Assembly: GCF_048820915.1 (NCBI RefSeq)
Contig: NZ_JBMERR010000009.1
Location: 62,001 to 126,000 of the forward strand
Direction: 5' to 3'
Origin: Cribrihabitans_A pelagius
GTDB taxonomy: Bacteria > Pseudomonadota > Alphaproteobacteria > Rhodobacterales > Rhodobacteraceae
DNA length: 64,000 nt
The position numbers and the translations under genes were made by a program. Positions 61,717-64,000 of the stretch are shown here, in pieces. Below the pieces are notes generated by a model. That model saw nothing but the letters and a program-made list of their open reading frames with translations. It was not told where the DNA came from and made no database searches. Each line of letters starts with the position of its first letter. Position 1 is the stretch's first letter.

Positions 61717-62457
61717 ATGAATGCCCCTGCTTTCACTCCTTCCAACTGCGGCGATTGCCCGATCCGGCACAGGGCGGTCTGCGCCCGCTGCAACGCCGAT
61801 GAGCTGGAAGCGCTCGACGCGATCAAATACTACCGCAGCTTCGAGGCCGGCCAGCCGGTGATCTGGGCCGGGGACGAGATGAACTTCGTGGGCTCCGTGG
61901 TCTCCGGCATCGCCACGCTGACCCAGACCATGGAGGACGGCCGCACCCAGATGGTCGGCCTGCTGCTGCCAAGCGATTTCGTCGGCCGCCCGGGCCGCGC
62001 CGGCGCGGCCTACAATGTCGTGGCGACCTCTGACGTGGTGATGTGCTGCTTCCGCAAGAAACCTTTCGAGGACCTGATGGCGCACACGCCCCACATTGCC
62101 CACCGGCTCCTGGAGATGACGCTGGATGAGCTGGACGCCGCGCGTGAGTGGATGCTGGTGCTGGGCCGCAAGACCGCGCGCGAGAAGATCGCAAGCCTCC
62201 TCTTGATCATCGCCCGCCGCGACGCCTCGCTGACGCCGCAGGGAGCCACGGACTGCGCCGTGTTCGACCTGCCGCTGACCCGAGAGGCGATGGCGGACTA
62301 CCTCGGGCTGACGCTGGAGACCGTAAGCCGCCAGATTTCGGCGTTGAAGCGCGACGGCGTGATCGTGCTCGAGGGCAAGCGCCACGTCACCGTCCCCGGC
62401 ATGCGCCGCCTGATGGAGGAAGCGGGCGACGACAGCGACGGCGGCTACCTGATCTGA
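61717..62457 (+). CDS. fnrL: Crp/Fnr-family oxygen-responsive regulator FnrL
   Basis: The 246-residue protein has the N-terminal Cys cluster CGDCPIRHRAVCARC (C11, C14, C22, C25) and central Cys near 108-109 (VVMCCFRKK) for an oxygen-labile [4Fe-4S] cluster. It then has the cyclic-nucleotide-like domain, the dimer helix and the winged helix (LTREAMADYLGLTLETVSRQ, with ETVSRQ contacting TTGAT). FnrL activates microaerobic genes such as ccoNOQP and hemN. It is autoregulated by the site at 61666. Confidence 0.95.
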   Translation: MNAPAFTPSNCGDCPIRHRAVCARCNADELEALDAIKYYRSFEAGQPVIWAGDEMNFVGSVVSGIATLTQTMEDGRTQMVGLLLPSDFVGRPGRAGAAYNVVATSDVVMCCFRKKPFEDLMAHTPHIAHRLLEMTLDELDAAREWMLVLGRKTAREKIASLLLIIARRDASLTPQGATDCAVFDLPLTREAMADYLGLTLETVSRQISALKRDGVIVLEGKRHVTVPGMRRLMEEAGDDSDGGYLI

Positions 62458-62762
62458 CCCGTGGGCCGGGTGCCGGGCAGGACGTAACGCAAGACGTGCG
62501 CCGCCGCTGCGAGCGCGTCCTGTGCCCCGGTTTGCCGCCCTAAGCAGCGCTCCGCCGCACCGCAGGCCCTCCCGCGCCCGCGCAGGCCCGGCTGTGCCGG
62601 ACCCGCTGGCGGCCTTGGGCCGCGCACCGCGATGCGGCGCCCGGCGCGGCGGGCCGGGGGCTTTGCCAAGAGCCCCGGTGCCGGGCGGGAGGGCTCCGGT
62701 GGCTCCGGGGCAGGCGCGTGCCGGGGACCCGGCCCTCCGGCTTCAGTCGCGCGCGGATAGCC
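62458..62762. other. Gap between convergent fnrL and universal stress genes
   Basis: Very GC-rich, with no supported gene or T-tailed terminator. Confidence 0.5.
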
Positions 62763-63602
62763 TTAGTGCGCCATCAGCACCGGGATGCGGGCCTGTTCGA
62801 GCATGTTGCGGGTGGCGCCGCCGAGGATCGCCTCGCGGAAGCGCGAGTGGCCGTAGGCGCCCATCACCATCAGATCGGCATCGGTGTCGGTGGCGTGGCG
62901 GATCAGCACGTCGGAGACCCGCGGCATCGTCTTCGACAGCACGTCGATCTCGCAGGTGACGCCGTGCCGGGCCAGCATCTGCGCCAGGAGGCCGCCTGGG
63001 TCCGAACGCTCCGGCCCGTGCCGTGGCGGGTCGATCACCACGATCCGAACCACCGCGGCGCCGGTCAGCAAGGGCAGCGCCTGGCGCACGGCCGCCATCG
63101 CCTCGACGCTTTCGTTCCAGGCCACCAGCACCGTCTTGGGCTGGCGCAGCACGGTGGCTTCATCCGGGACCACCAGCACCGGCGCACGGCCCTCGAACAG
63201 GGCCGCTTCGACCAGCGGCTCGGCCTCGGCGCCCACGCCCGGCCCGTAGGGCTTGCCCAGCACGACGAGGTCCGAAAACCGTGCATGGCGCGCCACGTGG
63301 CGGCCGAGATCGGCGATCTGCGCGATGCCGCTCTGGGTGGAATAGGCCACCCCCGCCGCCTCCAGCCGCGCCTCGGCGAAGGCCTTGACTTCCTCGGCCT
63401 CGGCATTGGCGCGGGACATGGTCTCCTGCAGGATCAGCGCGCTGGAGCCTGCGTAGTAATAGCCGGTCTGGCTGCGGTCGACGCCAAGGCAGAGCGCCTC
63501 GGCATGGCCGCCGGACATCCCGGCCAGCGCGGCGGCCTGGGCCAGCGGGGCAGCGGCGGTGTCCACCGCCGTCAGCACGGTCAGCAAGGATTTGTAGGAC
63601 AT
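62763..63602 (-). CDS. Universal stress protein (two-domain)
   Basis: The 279-residue protein contains two UspA-like halves. The second half has the ATP-binding motif MGAYGHSRFREAILGGATRNML (GxxGHxRxxxxxxGxxT) and VLVAWNESVEAMAA. The first half is degenerate at this motif (LGKPYGPGVG). In Rhodobacterales such genes lie next to ccoN and fnrL and respond to low oxygen or stress. ATG 63602 is preferred because GGGAG precedes it at proper distance; ATG 63608 overlaps that site. Confidence 0.9.
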   Translation of the reverse strand: MSYKSLLTVLTAVDTAAAPLAQAAALAGMSGGHAEALCLGVDRSQTGYYYAGSSALILQETMSRANAEAEEVKAFAEARLEAAGVAYSTQSGIAQIADLGRHVARHARFSDLVVLGKPYGPGVGAEAEPLVEAALFEGRAPVLVVPDEATVLRQPKTVLVAWNESVEAMAAVRQALPLLTGAAVVRIVVIDPPRHGPERSDPGGLLAQMLARHGVTCEIDVLSKTMPRVSDVLIRHATDTDADLMVMGAYGHSRFREAILGGATRNMLEQARIPVLMAH

Positions 63603-63705
63603 GGGCATCTCCCGGGCGGTTCGGTTTTGCTGCGGGCAGCGTCAGAGGCGCATTGTGGACCCGCAGCCGCTGCTGAAGCTGTCTCACATCCGACCGGGCC
63701 AAGTC

Positions 63706-63719
63706 TTGATGCAGATCAA
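63706..63719. promoter_or_regulatory. FNR/FnrL-binding site between uspA-like gene and ccoN
   Basis: TTGATGCAGATCAA is a perfect FNR consensus (TTGAT-N4-ATCAA). It lies 104 bases from the stress-protein start and 93 from the ccoN start. Confidence 0.92.
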
Positions 63720-63811
63720 GGCGGCAAGCCCGGCCGTTTTGCATGAAGGGCGCGGACTAAATCCTTCCCGCCGCCGCCAGGCTTCAGCGGGACGCGGCAA
63801 AGGGACGCAAG

Positions 63812-64000
63812 ATGTCTAATTATATCAAGCTGATAGCGCTTGGTCTGGTCACGCTGTTTGCAATGATCGCGACCAATTACGCGCGGGATCTGGCCTACCA
63901 GGTGCATGCGGTCATCGTGATGATCGTGGCTGGCGGGCTGTTTCTTTACACTCTGCGGCAAACCGATGAGCCGGCACTGGCCGCGGCCGCCCCGCAGAAC
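63812..64000 (+). CDS. ccoN: cbb3-type cytochrome c oxidase subunit I (CcoN), N-terminal part
   Basis: The frame starts at ATG 63812 (MSNYIKLIALGLVTLFAMIA) with AAGGGA upstream and remains open to the window end (63 codons). It contains two hydrophobic helices and ends in the GGLFLYTLRQTDEP segment that precedes the catalytic domain in rhodobacterial CcoN. The gene has a perfect FNR box upstream and lies next to fnrL and hemN, as in related genomes. The heme-copper core lies beyond the window. Confidence 0.85.
   Translation, partial: MSNYIKLIALGLVTLFAMIATNYARDLAYQVHAVIVMIVAGGLFLYTLRQTDEPALAAAAPQN

Overview
This window looks like chromosomal DNA of a marine Rhodobacterales bacterium of the Roseobacter group (Leisingera/Phaeobacter/Ruegeria-like). 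The sequence is GC-rich throughout. It carries typical alphaproteobacterial and roseobacter genes: TIGR02300 and DUF1013 proteins, DUF1244, COQ9, L-malyl-CoA lyase, FnrL, the cbb3 oxidase gene ccoN and a DgcN/DgcA D-glutamate cluster. The genus is an inference; no rRNA gene is present.

Layout. 1-1961: a decayed island edge. It holds an ATPase C-terminus, an IS3-family remnant, a nucleotidyltransferase gene cut off by the IS end and a SLOG-like fragment, bounded by an intact tRNA-Ala(GGC). 2144-9029: housekeeping and regulatory genes (TIGR02300, YgjP-type metallopeptidase, GntR regulator, DUF1206, dodecin, accA), an AraC/GyrI pseudogene with two lesions, and a divergent LysE exporter/Lrp pair. 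9217-13467: L-malyl-CoA lyase divergent from a D-glutamate catabolic operon (dgcN, dgcA, D-amino-acid aminotransferase). 13552-17041: an MDR dehydrogenase, DUF1244, a small membrane protein and pyruvate kinase. 17099-23777: rpmI-rplT, a glutaredoxin-MauE fusion facing a DUF1326 gene, pheS, a 98-codon membrane ORF, then pheT. 23884-30348: LysR/methyltransferase, phosphoribosyltransferase-YtoQ, mscL, an acidic unknown protein, and ald divergent from an Lrp regulator. 30688-38394: PPK2, a CAP-RTX secreted protein, rpsU, COQ9, quinone oxidoreductase, DUF2189, a secreted RNase T2 and DUF1013.

38745-48962: a hybrid histidine kinase whose receiver lacks its phospho-acceptor Asp; the dnaX-ybaB-recR operon; a dual-specificity-type phosphatase; a cobalamin riboswitch ahead of a Cys-rich small protein; a TetR regulator divergent from a hydrolase with two operator-like palindromes; an SRPBCC protein and nudC. 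49331-53001: cpdB, the 4.5S SRP RNA with its promoter, pheA and a membrane-anchored cytochrome c. 53174-59054: a complete yejABEF peptide/microcin C-type ABC transporter. 59158-64000: a LuxR-type regulator, then an oxygen-response block of hemN, fnrL, a universal stress protein and the start of ccoN, with two good FNR boxes.

I found no complete novel multi-gene system. The best leads are the B12-riboswitch-controlled Cys-rich protein, the pseudo-receiver kinase, the tandem palindromes at three convergent gene junctions, the branched palindrome inside yejABEF, the small membrane ORF between pheS and pheT, and the TetR tandem operators.
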